A DNA stretch of 22,881 nucleotides from Bacillota bacterium (GTDB lineage Bacteria; Bacillota; Clostridia; Acetivibrionales; DSM-1351), in contig JAEWSZ010000145.1 in NCBI GenBank assembly GCA_023397905.1, positions 1 to 22,881 on the forward strand, read 5' to 3'. A program made the position numbers and the translations under genes. Shown here piece by piece: positions 14,531-22,858 of the stretch (positions within the stretch are counted from its first letter, which is position 1; every line of letters begins with the position of its first letter). Below the pieces are notes generated by a model that had not been told where the DNA came from, ran no database searches, and was given only the letters and a program-made list of their open reading frames with translations.

Positions 14531-14592
14531 CAACTCACCATCCTCACACTAAATATAACGTAATAAAACATTAAAAGGTTTTAAACCATACA

Positions 14593-14627
14593 AAAACAAC
14601 TTTGCCTGAAGCAAGCAAAGTTGTTTT
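14593..14627 (-). terminator. Terminator after the LacI-family gene
   Basis: AAAACAACTTTGC (14593-14605) and GCAAAGTTGTTTT (14615-14627) form a perfect 13-bp stem with a 9-base loop. On the minus strand a T-rich run (TTTTTGTATGG) ends the structure. It lies 27 bases after the regulator gene. Confidence 0.85.
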
Positions 14628-14653
14628 CCATGTACCATAATATATTTATTAAA

Positions 14654-15688
14654 CTATTTCCCTGTAGATTTTCTGAATATGACGTCAGTATTTATTTTTA
14701 TGGTCTCAAACAGCCGGGCCGGGTTGTTTATTCTCCATATGAGCTGCTCAACGAGCCTTTTTCCGATTTCCTCGTTGTTTACATATACGGAAGTCAGGGT
14801 CTTCTCTCCGGTGACAGTTTCACGGATGTCATCAAACCCGGAAATGAGTATATCTCCGGGAATACCGTATCCCGATTTCTCCAGCCAGGTTTTGACCCTG
14901 TAGGCGATGACGTCATTGGCGCAGACAAATGCGTCGGGAAGAGTATTCATATTTGAGAATACCTGTTCCACCTCGTTTCCGAAATAAAAATGGCCTGTCC
15001 CGCTTTCGGTAAAACAGTAATTTTTGTCCACCGGTACGTTTTTCACCTCGTGTGCGTTTATAAAACCCTGCCACCGCTCATATATGCTTTGGGAATATGT
15101 GATATCCCCTATAAAGCCGATCTTTTTACATCCCGTGTCCAGCATGCGCGATGTGATCTCGTATATGCTGTTCTGTCCCTCAACCAGCACAATATCCCCA
15201 TTCACGTATGTATTGGAACAGTTTTTAGGCGCGTCGTAATATACTATGGGGATCCCGGTATCCACCAGGCTTTGAATGGCCTGCCTGTTATATACGTTGA
15301 TCACTATGATACCTTCCACATCGTGCTGCTGCAGTTGAAGAGAATCAAAGCTCTTTTCCTGTTCGAAGGTAATGTAATTATACAGAAAATTGCAGTTTTT
15401 ATTGCTTAATTCATTTGCGATACCGTTTATGATCCTCACCCAGAACTCGGAAAAATCCGGTTGTGTGGCAACAACGGCAATGTTTATCTTCTCGCCCTTA
15501 CCGGTGTTGTTTTTATATTCCTCCAGCAGCTTTGCGGGTATTTTGTCGTATCCGAATTCCAGGGCCTTCTGTATTACTTTTTTTTCGGTTTCCGGAGATA
15601 CGAAGCCCCTGCTGTTTATCACCTTTGAAACAGTATTTCTGGAAATTTTCAAGCTGTCCGCTATTTTCTGTATGCTCACAGATTTCAA
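14654..15688 (-). CDS. LacI-family transcriptional regulator
   Basis: A 344-residue DNA-binding regulator. The N-terminal helix-turn-helix and hinge (SIQKIADSLKISRNTVSKVI, residues 5-24, then GFVSPETEKKV) precedes a periplasmic-binding-protein-like sensor domain (~65-340, with INIAVVATQP and DAFVCANDVIAYRV). The start is a TTG six bases after AAGGTGA; no in-frame ATG lies before the helix-turn-helix. It is transcribed leftward after the GH130 gene and next to the sugar transporter, so it is likely the local repressor, responding to an oligosaccharide or its derivative. The effector is not known. Repeated GTGT-type motifs in 16873-17317 are candidate sites. Confidence 0.93.
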   Translation of the reverse strand: MKSVSIQKIADSLKISRNTVSKVINSRGFVSPETEKKVIQKALEFGYDKIPAKLLEEYKNNTGKGEKINIAVVATQPDFSEFWVRIINGIANELSNKNCNFLYNYITFEQEKSFDSLQLQQHDVEGIIVINVYNRQAIQSLVDTGIPIVYYDAPKNCSNTYVNGDIVLVEGQNSIYEITSRMLDTGCKKIGFIGDITYSQSIYERWQGFINAHEVKNVPVDKNYCFTESGTGHFYFGNEVEQVFSNMNTLPDAFVCANDVIAYRVKTWLEKSGYGIPGDILISGFDDIRETVTGEKTLTSVYVNNEEIGKRLVEQLIWRINNPARLFETIKINTDVIFRKSTGK

Positions 15689-15791
15689 AATTCTTCACCT
15701 TCTACCATTTTAATAAAGTGCTCATATGCCATAAATCCATATGCCGCTATTTCATAAAGCATCCGTAAATCCTATATATACTATATCCTAT

Positions 15792-15829
15792 AAAAGCCGA
15801 TTTTTTAAGTGCTATTTTAGCCGGCCTTT
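15792..15829 (-). terminator. Weak terminator after the GH130 gene
   Basis: On the minus strand AAAGGCCGG pairs with TCGGCTTTT including two G-T pairs, around a 20-base AT-rich loop, followed by TATAGG. Partial read-through into the LacI-family gene is plausible. Confidence 0.35.
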
Positions 15830-15835
15830 GGAATT

Positions 15836-16825
15836 TTAAAGAGAATTGTTTTTTATATAGTATACCATTTCGTCAATTGTTGTAAAAGCAAGACCGGTGA
15901 CGGTGTCGGCGCATCCGTAATAAATCGCCATTTTTCCAGTGCCGGCATCCGTAAGCGCCGCACATGGGAATACAACATTGGGAACATCTCCGACACATTC
16001 GTACAATTCCTGCGGAGACAGCAAATACGGCTTCAAGCGGTATTTTACCCTCCAGGGTTCATTTATGTCCAATATGGCCGCGCCGAAGCTGTATACAAAT
16101 CCGTTGCAGCTGTTCAACACACCATGGTATATGAGCAGCCAGCCTTCATCGGTTTCCACCGGTATGGGCCCTGCTCCGATTTTGGTGGATTGCCATGCGG
16201 ACTCGTCGCCCGTTACAGTCCCCATAACATGCCTGTGCCTGCCCCAATAGGTCAGGTCCGGACTCTCGGAATAAAAAATATCTCCGAAGGCGGTATGCCC
16301 CGTATCGCTGGGACGGCTGACCATGGCATAGTTCCCGTTTATTTTCCTGGGGAAAAGGACTCCGTTTCTATTATAAGGAAGAAAGGCGTTCTCCATCTGA
16401 TAGTATTTTTTAAAATCAAATGTATATGCAATTCCGATGGTGGGTCCGTGATAGCCGTTGCACCAGGTGATGTAGTACCTGTCTTCTATGAAGCACACCC
16501 TGGGGTCATAGCGGTACTCCCTTTCCAGTATCTCGGGATCCTTCCCCTCAAAAACTATGGGCTTCTCTTCAATGTCCCAGTTGAAGCCGTCCCTGCTGAA
16601 GCCGGTAAATATATCCATACTCCTGGATTTGCTGTCACATCTGAATACGCCTGCGAAGCCGCCCTCAAAAGGCACAACCGCACTATTGAATACGCTGTTT
16701 GAAGTGGGTATTGCATTTCTTTTAATGATAGGATTACTGCTATACCTCCAGATGGGGTCAATACACGTTCCAGGTCTGTCTTCCCACGGAATGTTGCTTA
16801 AATCGTGTCCATAAATTTTTGCCAT
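15836..16825 (-). CDS. GH130 family glycoside phosphorylase (mannoside-type)
   Basis: A 329-residue five-bladed beta-propeller enzyme. Family members phosphorolyse beta-1,4-mannosyl-glucose or mannooligosaccharides to mannose 1-phosphate. Visible family motifs are SSNPIIKR, DPRVCFIEDRYYITW with the likely catalytic acid D107, MVSRPSD, TKIGAGPIPVETDEGWLLIYHGV (with K215 and H234 as probable phosphate contacts) and IYYGCAD. No signal peptide, so it acts in the cytoplasm on imported sugar. The ATG at 16825 is used because GGGAG lies upstream and homology begins here; an upstream extension to 16918 is rich in non-conserved residues. It is divergent from the ABC transporter. The exact substrate within GH130 is not determined. 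Confidence 0.88.
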   Translation of the reverse strand: MAKIYGHDLSNIPWEDRPGTCIDPIWRYSSNPIIKRNAIPTSNSVFNSAVVPFEGGFAGVFRCDSKSRSMDIFTGFSRDGFNWDIEEKPIVFEGKDPEILEREYRYDPRVCFIEDRYYITWCNGYHGPTIGIAYTFDFKKYYQMENAFLPYNRNGVLFPRKINGNYAMVSRPSDTGHTAFGDIFYSESPDLTYWGRHRHVMGTVTGDESAWQSTKIGAGPIPVETDEGWLLIYHGVLNSCNGFVYSFGAAILDINEPWRVKYRLKPYLLSPQELYECVGDVPNVVFPCAALTDAGTGKMAIYYGCADTVTGLAFTTIDEMVYYIKNNSL

Positions 16826-16872
16826 AATGCCGCGCTCCCTTTTTTTATAAATAAGATAATGTAAAAGCAGAA

Positions 16873-16912
16873 TCGTAAATTTAGTGTAAACCGATTTGTT
16901 CATTTGCACACT
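16873..16912. promoter_or_regulatory. Candidate regulator-binding region, GH130 side
   Basis: AGTGTAAA (16883-16890) and TGCACACT (16905-16912) form an inverted pair, and AAACCGATTT with a central CG (16888-16897) is LacI-operator-like. The stretch TCGTAAATTTAGTGT recurs with few changes at 17287. It lies just downstream of the predicted GH130 start site, where a repressor would block elongation. Confidence 0.4.
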
Positions 16913-16923
16913 ATTCATTAACT

Positions 16924-16951
16924 ATTATATCATGTAAAAAGTAAATTTCAA
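16924..16951 (-). promoter_or_regulatory. Promoter of the GH130 gene
   Basis: On the minus strand TTGAAA (16951-16946), a 16-base spacer and TATAAT (16929-16924) preceded by TGA, forming an extended -10. The 5' leader would be about 90 bases. Confidence 0.7.
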
Positions 16952-17229
16952 CTATAGTTTTAACAAAAGTGTAACATGTATGTTGCATTTTTATTAATAA
17001 GGAGGCAGGCATTTTTTACATTTGCCAAAGTATATTTTATTTACATTTGATAAAACTAATTTTAAACCTCCGGTCTCATCCGCCGGAGCCGCATATTATC
17101 CAGGCTGCGCTAGACATGGCTTGTTTCGCGGTCTCCATCAGGCATTTCCCCGGAGAAATCGCAGTGATAAAAAATACGCGCCGCTGCAGCCGGAGACACT
17201 TGAGGGCAAGAATAATTGTTAAAAAAGTA

Positions 17230-17258
17230 TTGACCATTTTTAATAATAGTAGTACTAT
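17230..17258 (+). promoter_or_regulatory. Candidate promoter of the ABC transporter operon
   Basis: TTGACC (17230-17235), a 17-base spacer and TACTAT (17253-17258). The match to consensus is moderate. Confidence 0.42.
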
Positions 17259-17284
17259 AAATATAGTAAAACATTCGTAAATTA

Positions 17285-17317
17285 AATCGTAAAATAAGTG
17301 TGCATTCAGTTTACACA
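17285..17317 (+). promoter_or_regulatory. Candidate regulator-binding region, transporter side
   Basis: AATCGTAAAATAAGTGTG matches the GH130-side motif at 15 of 18 positions. AGTGTGCA (17297-17304) and TTTACACA (17310-17317) form an inverted pair using the same half-sites as the GH130 side. It lies downstream of the candidate transporter promoter. Confidence 0.4.
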
Positions 17318-17494
17318 GCAACGAGTCATAAACCACTAATACTGTTTTATTCATAAAGTCAATAAACTTGAACAATCACTTTTCAGACGGACATGCACTT
17401 TCAAACATTTTTACAGTAATTGACTTTTTATTCTTGCTTAGGGATATCAACAATATTATCTGGCTTGCAGCTATTGAAACTATAAAATGAGAAA

Positions 17495-17502
17495 CGGAGT
17501 GA
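17495..17502 (+). promoter_or_regulatory. Ribosome binding site that sets the permease start
   Basis: CGGAGTGA ends 8 bases before a GTG at 17511. The in-frame ATG at 17487 has no comparable site, so the GTG is the preferred start. Confidence 0.65.
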
Positions 17503-17510
17503 TTTTTCAA

Positions 17511-18443
17511 GTGAGAAAATTCAAATGGACCAGAGATGACTCTGAACTGACCCTGCTGTCATTCCCCACTGCAATTTGGTACATAGCATTTTGCTTTTTG
17601 CCAATGTTCGGTATCATCATCGCATTTAAGGATTATCGGATACACAGCCCGGGCCGCAGCTTTTTCTACAACTTGATGCAGAGTAAAACAGTATGGCTTG
17701 ATAACTTTAAATTTCTGTTTATGGGCAGCGACGGCTGGCTGGTAGTCCGGCTTACCCTGTCCTATAGCCTGGTATTCCTCGTACTCGGGCTTGTTATACC
17801 GGTCACGCTGTCTCTTATGATGAGCCTGCTGCACAGTAAAAAATACGGAAACATCTGCCAGACAATGATGTTTTTGCCCAACTTTCTCTCATGGGTGGTT
17901 GTCTCCTATTTCGTTTTTTCCTTCCTGAGCCCTGACAGGGGACTGGTCAATTCTCTTCTGGCTTCGCTGGGAAAGGAAACTCACAATTGGTATATGGAGC
18001 CAAAATTCTGGCCGTTTATATTAATATTCCTGAACATATGGAAAACCATGGGGTTCAGCATGGTAGTTTATCTTGCCGCCATTACCAGTATTGACAGCGA
18101 GCTGTACGAAGCCGCTTTTATCGACGGCGGTACAAAGTGGCAGCAGGTCAAATATATTACCATTCCCCATTTAAAATACATGATAATAATGATGCTCATT
18201 TTAAATATGGGCAGTCTTGTGCGCTCGGATTTCGGTTTGTTTTACCAGATCCCGCGGGCTTCCAATTCACTTTACGACGTCACTCAGACCATAGATGTGT
18301 ATATATACAACATGCTCAAGACGCAGACCAGTCCAAACATGGCGTCGGCAGCCGCATTTCTGCAGTCGGTGATAGGAATGCTCCTCATACTGGGCGCCAA
18401 CTGGCTGGTGGGTAAAATAGACAGAGAAAGTTCTATTATATAG
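17511..18443 (+). CDS. Carbohydrate ABC transporter permease (LplB-like)
   Basis: A ~310-residue inner-membrane permease with about six hydrophobic segments, starting with SFPTAIWYIAFCFLPMFGII. The cytoplasmic EAA loop, which contacts the ATPase, is EAAFIDGGTKWQQVKYITIP near residue 210. This type is common in oligosaccharide importers of Firmicutes. The start is the GTG at 17511 set by CGGAGTGA; the ATG at 17487 would add eight residues. The second permease begins 11 bases after its stop. With the binding protein it should import the glycoside that the divergent GH130 enzyme cleaves, an inference from position. Confidence 0.92.
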   Translation: MRKFKWTRDDSELTLLSFPTAIWYIAFCFLPMFGIIIAFKDYRIHSPGRSFFYNLMQSKTVWLDNFKFLFMGSDGWLVVRLTLSYSLVFLVLGLVIPVTLSLMMSLLHSKKYGNICQTMMFLPNFLSWVVVSYFVFSFLSPDRGLVNSLLASLGKETHNWYMEPKFWPFILIFLNIWKTMGFSMVVYLAAITSIDSELYEAAFIDGGTKWQQVKYITIPHLKYMIIMMLILNMGSLVRSDFGLFYQIPRASNSLYDVTQTIDVYIYNMLKTQTSPNMASAAAFLQSVIGMLLILGANWLVGKIDRESSII

Positions 18444-18454
18444 GAGGAATTAAC

Positions 18455-19378
18455 GTGAGCAGAAAAAACTTTCAGGGTATAAACAAAATGAACCGTGTTT
18501 CACAGCCGGCAAATATTATTTTTTCAATAATATTTATAATTCTTTCGCTTCTATGTGTGATTCCGGTCATATTTCTGGTCATTATATCCTTTTCAAGCCA
18601 GAGCAGCATTGATTTAAAAGGATACAGCTTCACCCCACAGGCCTGGTCGCTGGACGCATACAGGTATATCTGGGACAGCAGATACGTTCTTTTGAAGGCT
18701 TTTGGAATATCCGTCACCGTAACGGTGGGAGGTACTCTTCTGGGCTTGTTTTTAACGGCGTCTATGGGATATGTCCTATCAAGGCCCAATTTCAAGCTCG
18801 GGAAGTTCTATACCTGGCTGGTTTTCATCCCTATGATTTTCGGAGGAGGCCTTGTAGCCACCTACAATGTGTACTCGACAATGCTTCATATAAAGGACTC
18901 CCTGTGGGTACTGATTTTGCCCATGACCGTGTCCTCCTTCAATGTTATTATTTGCAAAACCTTTTTTAAGACATCGGTTCCCGATTCCATAATAGAATCG
19001 GCCAAGATAGACGGCGCGGCGCAGCTGCGGATATTTTTCAGCATCGTGCTCCCCATTTCCCTGCCGCTTCTGGCCACAATAGGCCTTTTTCTCTCCTTCG
19101 GCTTCTGGAATGACTGGTGGTTGTCCCTGATGTACATCGACAATTCCAATCTTTATTCCCTGCAGGCAGTGCTGATGTCCATTGAGAGAAATATTGAAGT
19201 CCTCAGCAAAAACGCCTCCACGCTGGGCGTCACATCCGCGGAATACGCGGCAAACATGCCGAAGGAATCTATGCGTATGGCCATGGCCGTTATAATTATA
19301 GTGCCCATCGCCTGTGCCTACCCCTTCTTCCAGAAATATTTCGTCACCGGACTCACAGTGGGTGCGATAAAAGGCTAG
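18455..19378 (+). CDS. Carbohydrate ABC transporter permease (YtcP/LplC-like)
   Basis: A 307-residue partner permease with a first membrane segment IIFSIIFIILSLLCVIPVIF, about six segments in all, and an EAA-type loop ESAKIDGAAQLRIFFSIVLPIS. The conserved ending FVTGLTVGAIKG is typical of this permease group. The start is GTG, placed after GGAGGAATTAAC. It follows the first permease by 11 bases and precedes the binding protein gene. No ATPase gene is present in the window, so the complex probably borrows a shared MsmX-like ATPase, as other Firmicute sugar importers do. Confidence 0.92.
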   Translation: MSRKNFQGINKMNRVSQPANIIFSIIFIILSLLCVIPVIFLVIISFSSQSSIDLKGYSFTPQAWSLDAYRYIWDSRYVLLKAFGISVTVTVGGTLLGLFLTASMGYVLSRPNFKLGKFYTWLVFIPMIFGGGLVATYNVYSTMLHIKDSLWVLILPMTVSSFNVIICKTFFKTSVPDSIIESAKIDGAAQLRIFFSIVLPISLPLLATIGLFLSFGFWNDWWLSLMYIDNSNLYSLQAVLMSIERNIEVLSKNASTLGVTSAEYAANMPKESMRMAMAVIIIVPIACAYPFFQKYFVTGLTVGAIKG

Positions 19379-19406
19379 AAGCGGGCAGTATGACAAACTT
19401 GACACT

Positions 19407-19420
19407 AACGCTTACGCGTT
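19407..19420 (+). repeat. Short hairpin before the binding-protein gene
   Basis: AACGC and GCGTT form a 5-bp stem with a TTAC loop in the 78-base gap after the second permease. It may stabilise the downstream mRNA, since binding proteins are usually made in excess over permeases, but the stem is small. Confidence 0.3.
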
Positions 19421-19456
19421 GTGGAATATAACATAATTTTTGGGAGGTTAAAAATA

Positions 19457-20959
19457 ATGAAAAAAGTTTCAAAAATCTTTTCAGTTGTTCTGATACTGGC
19501 AATGCTGATAACCGCTTTTGCAGCATGCGGAAACAATGCCCCGTCAGACTCAGGCAATTCTTCAGCCGGCTCTTCATCAACCGCGCAAGCAGGTACTGCG
19601 GTAAAAGATGCGCCGACTATCAAATGGATCCAGATCGGCGGACAGCCCAAGGATATGGATTCTGTAGTTGCCAAAATGAATGAATACTCCGCAGGAAAAG
19701 TGGGCGTAAAGGCTGAATTCACATACCTGGACTGGGGTGTATGGAGTGACCGCGTCAAAGCTATCCTCAATTCCGGAGAGTACTTTGACATATTGTTCAA
19801 CAACTCCGATTATTACAGCTCAGCTGTTAATATGGGCGCGTTTGCCGATATTACAGATCTTCTCGGCCAAACTCCCGCTCTTAAATCCTTTATTCCGGAC
19901 GGTGTCTGGAAAGGGGCTAAAATCAAAGATAAGATTTATGGAATTCCGACTTACAAGGACTCTTCACAAACCCAATACTGGGTATGGGACAAAGCTCTGG
20001 TGGAAAAATACAATATCGATTACCAGAATATCAAAACCCTTGCCCAGATGGACTCCGCTCTTCACACAATTCAGGACGGAATAAAGAAGGGTGAGATCAC
20101 AGACGGAAAATATGCGCTGTTTATGAAGGACGACGGCATCAACGGGCTGTTTATGAATTATGACGCCAAAGTGGGCGGTTTTGCCGCAGGCGTACGCTAC
20201 GACGACTCCAATGCCAAAGTCGTAAGAATACTGGAACAGCCTGATATGACCGAAAATTTCAATTACCTGCACAAATGGTACAAGGAAGGCATAATCAATC
20301 CTGATGCGCCTACTCTCAAGGAAACTCCCCAATGGAATCCAGTTGGTTCAGGCCAGGGTTTCCCGGGCGCCGAAGTAAACTGGGGAAGCAGCGCAGGCAA
20401 GGATGTGGTAGCTCAGCCCTGGGGCGGGCCTCTCTACTCCACCGATACCATCCTGGGCTCCATAAACTCAATTTATTCAGGATCCAAATATAAGACCGAA
20501 GCGCTCAAATACCTTGAACTCTGCAATACCGATCCCACAATGAGAAATATGCTGGCTTACGGTATAGAAGGCGTTCATTATACCAAAAATGCCGACGGCA
20601 CTGTTACAAGGGATGATGTCAAGAAGGATGATTACAGCGTTGCCCAGTATTCACAGGCCACTTTCTTCACAATGTCTCCGGTAGCTCCAAATCCGCCGGA
20701 TCAGTGGACAAAAGTGCAGGATTGGAACGAAAAGGCCCAGAATTCAGTATTGTTGGGCTTCTCTTTCGACAAGGATCCCGTCAAGAATGAAACCGCCGCA
20801 TGCGATGCAGTCATGCAGAAGTATTCGGCCGAACTGTTTACCGGCGCTTCAGACCCGGCTGCAACTATTAAAAAGATATATACTGAAATGGATAAGGTTG
20901 GTCTGTCCAAGATTGAAGCTGAGCTTCAGAAACAGGTCAACGAATTCCTCGGAAAATAA
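19457..20959 (+). CDS. ABC transporter sugar-binding lipoprotein
   Basis: A 500-residue extracellular solute-binding protein of the family 1 / LplA-YtcQ type. A lipoprotein signal peptide MKKVSKIFSVVLILAMLI ends in the lipobox AFAAC with the lipidated cysteine at residue 24, followed by a Ser/Ala/Gly-rich linker (~25-50). The ATG at 19457 follows GGGAGG by 9 bases; an upstream in-frame ATG at 19421 would spoil the signal peptide. It is the third gene of the transporter operon and is followed by a strong terminator. Binding of mannose-containing oligosaccharides is inferred from the GH130 neighbour only. Confidence 0.92.
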   Translation: MKKVSKIFSVVLILAMLITAFAACGNNAPSDSGNSSAGSSSTAQAGTAVKDAPTIKWIQIGGQPKDMDSVVAKMNEYSAGKVGVKAEFTYLDWGVWSDRVKAILNSGEYFDILFNNSDYYSSAVNMGAFADITDLLGQTPALKSFIPDGVWKGAKIKDKIYGIPTYKDSSQTQYWVWDKALVEKYNIDYQNIKTLAQMDSALHTIQDGIKKGEITDGKYALFMKDDGINGLFMNYDAKVGGFAAGVRYDDSNAKVVRILEQPDMTENFNYLHKWYKEGIINPDAPTLKETPQWNPVGSGQGFPGAEVNWGSSAGKDVVAQPWGGPLYSTDTILGSINSIYSGSKYKTEALKYLELCNTDPTMRNMLAYGIEGVHYTKNADGTVTRDDVKKDDYSVAQYSQATFFTMSPVAPNPPDQWTKVQDWNEKAQNSVLLGFSFDKDPVKNETAACDAVMQKYSAELFTGASDPAATIKKIYTEMDKVGLSKIEAELQKQVNEFLGK

Positions 20960-21012
20960 TAACGGAACCGGGCCTGTGTTGACCGCAATATGTCCACACG
21001 CGGCACATCCTA

Positions 21013-21045
21013 AAAAAATCCGCTGCCTTGCGCAGCGGATTTTTT
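21013..21045. terminator. Terminator of the transporter operon
   Basis: A stem of AAAAAATCCGCTGC (21013-21026) with GCAGCGGATTTTTT (21032-21045) and a 5-base loop. A-run and T-run on the two sides make it a strong, potentially bidirectional terminator. Confidence 0.9.
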
Positions 21046-21098
21046 GCTGCTCCGTATTCCGGCTGCACACCTGCCATATGCCTGTCGTACAATACTAT

Positions 21099-21127
21099 TT
21101 GACAGTATATTGGCTATAATATAAAAT
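21099..21127 (+). promoter_or_regulatory. Promoter of prfC
   Basis: TTGACA (21099-21104), a 17-base spacer and TAAAAT (21122-21127). A TATAAT at 21115 has only 10 bases of spacing from the same -35 and is not used. Confidence 0.6.
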
Positions 21128-21170
21128 AAAATCTGATTGTTAAAAATAGAAGCGCGAGAGGTTTATGAAA

Positions 21171-22793
21171 ATGTCAGATATCAAAGCTGAAATAAAAAAG
21201 GAAGTATCCCGAAGAAAAACATTCGCCATTATCTCCCATCCTGACGCCGGTAAAACCACATTGACAGAAAAATTGCTGCTGTATGGAGGCGCCATCAGGC
21301 TGGCAGGTTCGGTAAAGGCGAGAAAAGCCAATAAATACGCCGTATCCGACTGGATGGAAATAGAAAAGCAAAGAGGTATCTCCGTCACATCCAGCGTAAT
21401 GCAGTTTGAATATAAGGATTATTGTATCAATATACTTGACACGCCCGGTCACCAGGACTTCAGTGAAGATACCTACCGGACCCTGGTAGCAGCCGACAGC
21501 GCGGTCATGCTCATAGACGGTGCAAAAGGTGTGGAAGCCCAGACCATCAAGCTTTTTCATGTATGCAAGCTCAGGGGCATCCCCATTTTTACCTTTGTAA
21601 ATAAAATGGACCGCGCCAGTAAGGACCCTTTTGAGCTGATGGAAGAAATCGAGAATGTTCTAGGGATCAGATCCTATCCCATGAATTGGCCTATCGGCAC
21701 CGAAGGCGATTTCAAGGGCATATATAATAGGAAGCTGAACCAGATAGAGCTGTTCGACGGCGGAGATCACGGCCAGACCCAGGTATCCTCCACTGTGGGA
21801 AAGGTTGACGACCCTGTTTTTGCCGATCTTCTGGGCAGCCACTATCACAGCAAGCTCTGCGAGGATATTGAGCTTCTGGACATGGCCGGAGACGAATTTG
21901 ACAAAAAGAAAATACGCGGCGGCGAGCTCACCCCCATGTTCTTCGGAAGCGCAATGACAAACTTTGGCGTACAGCCCTTTCTGGAGGAATTTCTTGGGCT
22001 GGCCCCTTCCCCAGGAGTGATAGAAACCTCCGAAGGTGAAGTTGACCCGGAAAGCGATAAATTCTCCGGCTTTATATTTAAGATACAGGCCAATATGAAT
22101 CCCACCCACCGGGACAGACTGGCCTTCCTGAGAATCTGCTCCGGCAAATTTACAAGGGGCATGAGCGTGAAGCATGTAAATGCCGGCAAGGAAGTCCGGT
22201 TATCCCAGCCCCAGCAGTTTATGGCACAGGAGCGCACCATTGTGGACGAAGCCTATCCCGGCGACATTATAGGCCTGTTCGACCCGGGAATATTCAATAT
22301 CGGAGACACTCTTTACGAGGGCGGCGGCAATATAAAATTTGAAGGCATCCCCATATTCCCCGCCGAATTTTTCGCCAGAGTTACCCCTGCGGACACCATG
22401 AAAAGAAAGCAGTTTATAAAGGGTATAGACCAGCTTTCCGAAGAGGGGGCCATCCAGGTATTCAAGCAGATAGATATAGGTATTGAAGCGCTGATTATAG
22501 GCGTTGTGGGCGCTCTCCAGTTTGAAGTGCTGGAATACAGGCTCAAAAACGAATATGGAGTTCAGCTCAGGCTTCAGAATCTCCCCTACAGGCATGCTCG
22601 CTGGATCGGAAACGAAGGCCTTGATCCCAGAAAGCTGAACCTGCCCAGCACAGCCGTAATTGTAGAGGATAAGCTTGGAAGGAATTCCATATTATTTGAG
22701 AATGAATGGTCCATCAGAATGGCCGAAGAGAGAAACAAAGACCTTAAATTAATCGATATTGCGACCCAGGATTTCAAGGTCAAAAAAATGTGA
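21171..22793 (+). CDS. prfC: Peptide chain release factor 3 (RF3)
   Basis: A 540-residue translational GTPase that removes RF1/RF2 from the ribosome after termination. GTPase motifs are visible: G1 SHPDAGKTTLTEK, the switch region RGISVTSSVMQFE, G3 DTPGHQDFSEDTYRTL and G4 NKMDR. The EF-Tu-like domain II and the C-terminal RF3 domain follow, and the length is normal. The ATG at 21171 is preferred because AGAGG then lies 9 bases upstream; the ATG at 21165 would leave only 3 bases. It seems to be monocistronic, with its own promoter after the transporter terminator and a tRNA promoter downstream. Confidence 0.95.
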   Translation: MSDIKAEIKKEVSRRKTFAIISHPDAGKTTLTEKLLLYGGAIRLAGSVKARKANKYAVSDWMEIEKQRGISVTSSVMQFEYKDYCINILDTPGHQDFSEDTYRTLVAADSAVMLIDGAKGVEAQTIKLFHVCKLRGIPIFTFVNKMDRASKDPFELMEEIENVLGIRSYPMNWPIGTEGDFKGIYNRKLNQIELFDGGDHGQTQVSSTVGKVDDPVFADLLGSHYHSKLCEDIELLDMAGDEFDKKKIRGGELTPMFFGSAMTNFGVQPFLEEFLGLAPSPGVIETSEGEVDPESDKFSGFIFKIQANMNPTHRDRLAFLRICSGKFTRGMSVKHVNAGKEVRLSQPQQFMAQERTIVDEAYPGDIIGLFDPGIFNIGDTLYEGGGNIKFEGIPIFPAEFFARVTPADTMKRKQFIKGIDQLSEEGAIQVFKQIDIGIEALIIGVVGALQFEVLEYRLKNEYGVQLRLQNLPYRHARWIGNEGLDPRKLNLPSTAVIVEDKLGRNSILFENEWSIRMAEERNKDLKLIDIATQDFKVKKM

Positions 22794-22811
22794 TAAAATC
22801 TTCCATACAAC

Positions 22812-22840
22812 TTGACAAAAGGCGTAAACCCCTTTATAAT
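22812..22840 (+). promoter_or_regulatory. Consensus promoter of a tRNA gene
   Basis: TTGACA (22812-22817), a 17-base spacer and TATAAT (22835-22840), both full consensus, as expected for stable RNA. The tRNA begins about 19 bases downstream. Confidence 0.88.
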
Positions 22841-22858
22841 AGGTGTTGCGCTTGTCGT

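Larger units (their letters stand above)
14153..14592. other. Structured non-coding region upstream of the cluster
   Basis: About 440 bases without a full gene. It holds a candidate promoter with a palindrome (14288-14319), a bipartite GC-rich hairpin (14391-14451) and a 14-codon sigma-factor-like ORF (14486-14530). The rest is AT-rich with no clear signal. Confidence 0.5.
16952..17510. other. Divergent intergenic region of the sugar locus
   Basis: More than 500 bases without a convincing gene. It carries a GC-rich island (17065-17215) in otherwise AT-rich DNA, a CTCCGG/CCGGAG hairpin (17068-17088), a candidate rightward promoter (17230-17258) and GTGT-type motifs (17287-17317). The long leader of ~250 bases before the permease may hold further regulation. 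Confidence 0.5.

Noticed and set aside
17076..17375. A 99-codon leftward frame in the divergent sugar region
   Set aside because: No ribosome binding site, mixed base composition along its length and no recognisable domain; kept only as a note on the GC-rich island.
19399..19432. TTGACA followed by TATAAC before the binding-protein gene
   Set aside because: The spacing is about 22 bases; an internal promoter is not supported.
21099..21120. TTGACA with TATAAT at 21115 as prfC promoter
   Set aside because: The spacing is 10 bases, too short for sigma-A; the TAAAAT at 17 bases is used instead.
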